Assembly (NCBI GenBank): GCA_004376385.1
Contig: SOJY01000125.1
Coordinates: 1-5,446 of the forward strand
Direction of reading: 5' to 3'
Length of the DNA: 5,446 bases
Origin: Candidatus Bathyarchaeum sp.
GTDB lineage: Archaea > Thermoproteota > Bathyarchaeia > Bathyarchaeales > Bathyarchaeaceae
Part shown: positions 5,380-5,446 of the stretch, piece by piece
Layout of the letters: the number at the start of each line of letters is the position of its first letter
Numbering within the stretch: the first letter of the stretch is position 1
Translations under genes and position numbers: made by a program
Notes under the pieces: model-generated
Database searches by the model: none
What the model was told of the DNA's origin: nothing
What the model saw: only the letters and a program-made list of their open reading frames with translations

Positions 5380-5446
5380 GCCAAGAAACGCTTTCTCAAA
5401 GCCAGCAGAATTGGTTTTTGTGGAGAATACGGTTTTTCTGAAAAAG

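Noticed and set aside
5433..5445. Palindrome TTTTTC-T-GAAAAA at the window edge as a terminator or operator
   Set aside because: It is a low-complexity A/T palindrome cut by the window boundary, with no gene end visible to associate it with.

Overview
The window looks like a chromosomal segment of an uncultured archaeon, most likely of the Bathyarchaeia/Thermoproteota type. The pointers are a stand-alone Uri/DUF123-type GIY-YIG protein, a stand-alone archaeal histone-deacetylase-family protein, surface proteins rich in N-glycosylation sequons, short A/T-rich intergenic gaps with TATA-like elements, and Shine-Dalgarno matches to the usual archaeal 16S 3' end. No rRNA, tRNA, transposon or CRISPR array is visible. 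The lineage is inferred from the look of the proteins and was not searched.

Layout, left to right. (1) 3-1400 (+): the 3' part of a large surface protein that enters from outside the window. It has a calcium-loop-like DxDGDG motif, beta-rich ectodomains, one membrane helix and a charged coiled-coil tail. (2) 1477-1659 (+): a small 2[4Fe-4S] ferredoxin with its own promoter. (3) 1737-2804 (-): a histone deacetylase / acetylpolyamine amidohydrolase family gene facing the ferredoxin. It is interrupted by an in-frame TAA at 1944-1946, and the conserved family C-terminus, including the catalytic tyrosine, lies intact and in the same frame beyond that stop. (4) 2904-3584 (+): a rhomboid intramembrane serine protease, divergent from the deacetylase across a roughly 100-base shared promoter region with a palindromic TATA element and an imperfect palindrome. 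(5) 3600-4100 (-): the Uri-type GIY-YIG protein. (6) 4133-5323 (-): a secreted or membrane-anchored protein resembling a glycoside hydrolase TIM barrel, 32 bases upstream of the GIY-YIG gene on the same strand. Its upstream region runs to the window end.

The genes do not form one obvious pathway. Two are cell-surface proteins (1 and 6), one works inside the membrane (4), and three are cytosolic housekeeping or regulatory types (2, 3, 5). Genes 6 and 5 could be co-transcribed; the rest appear to be single transcription units in convergent or divergent pairs. The observation most worth following is the split deacetylase: recent nonsense mutation, sequencing error or stop-codon readthrough. Next is the exact 70-residue internal repeat in the cytoplasmic tail of the surface protein. 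I did not find a clearly new multi-gene system.
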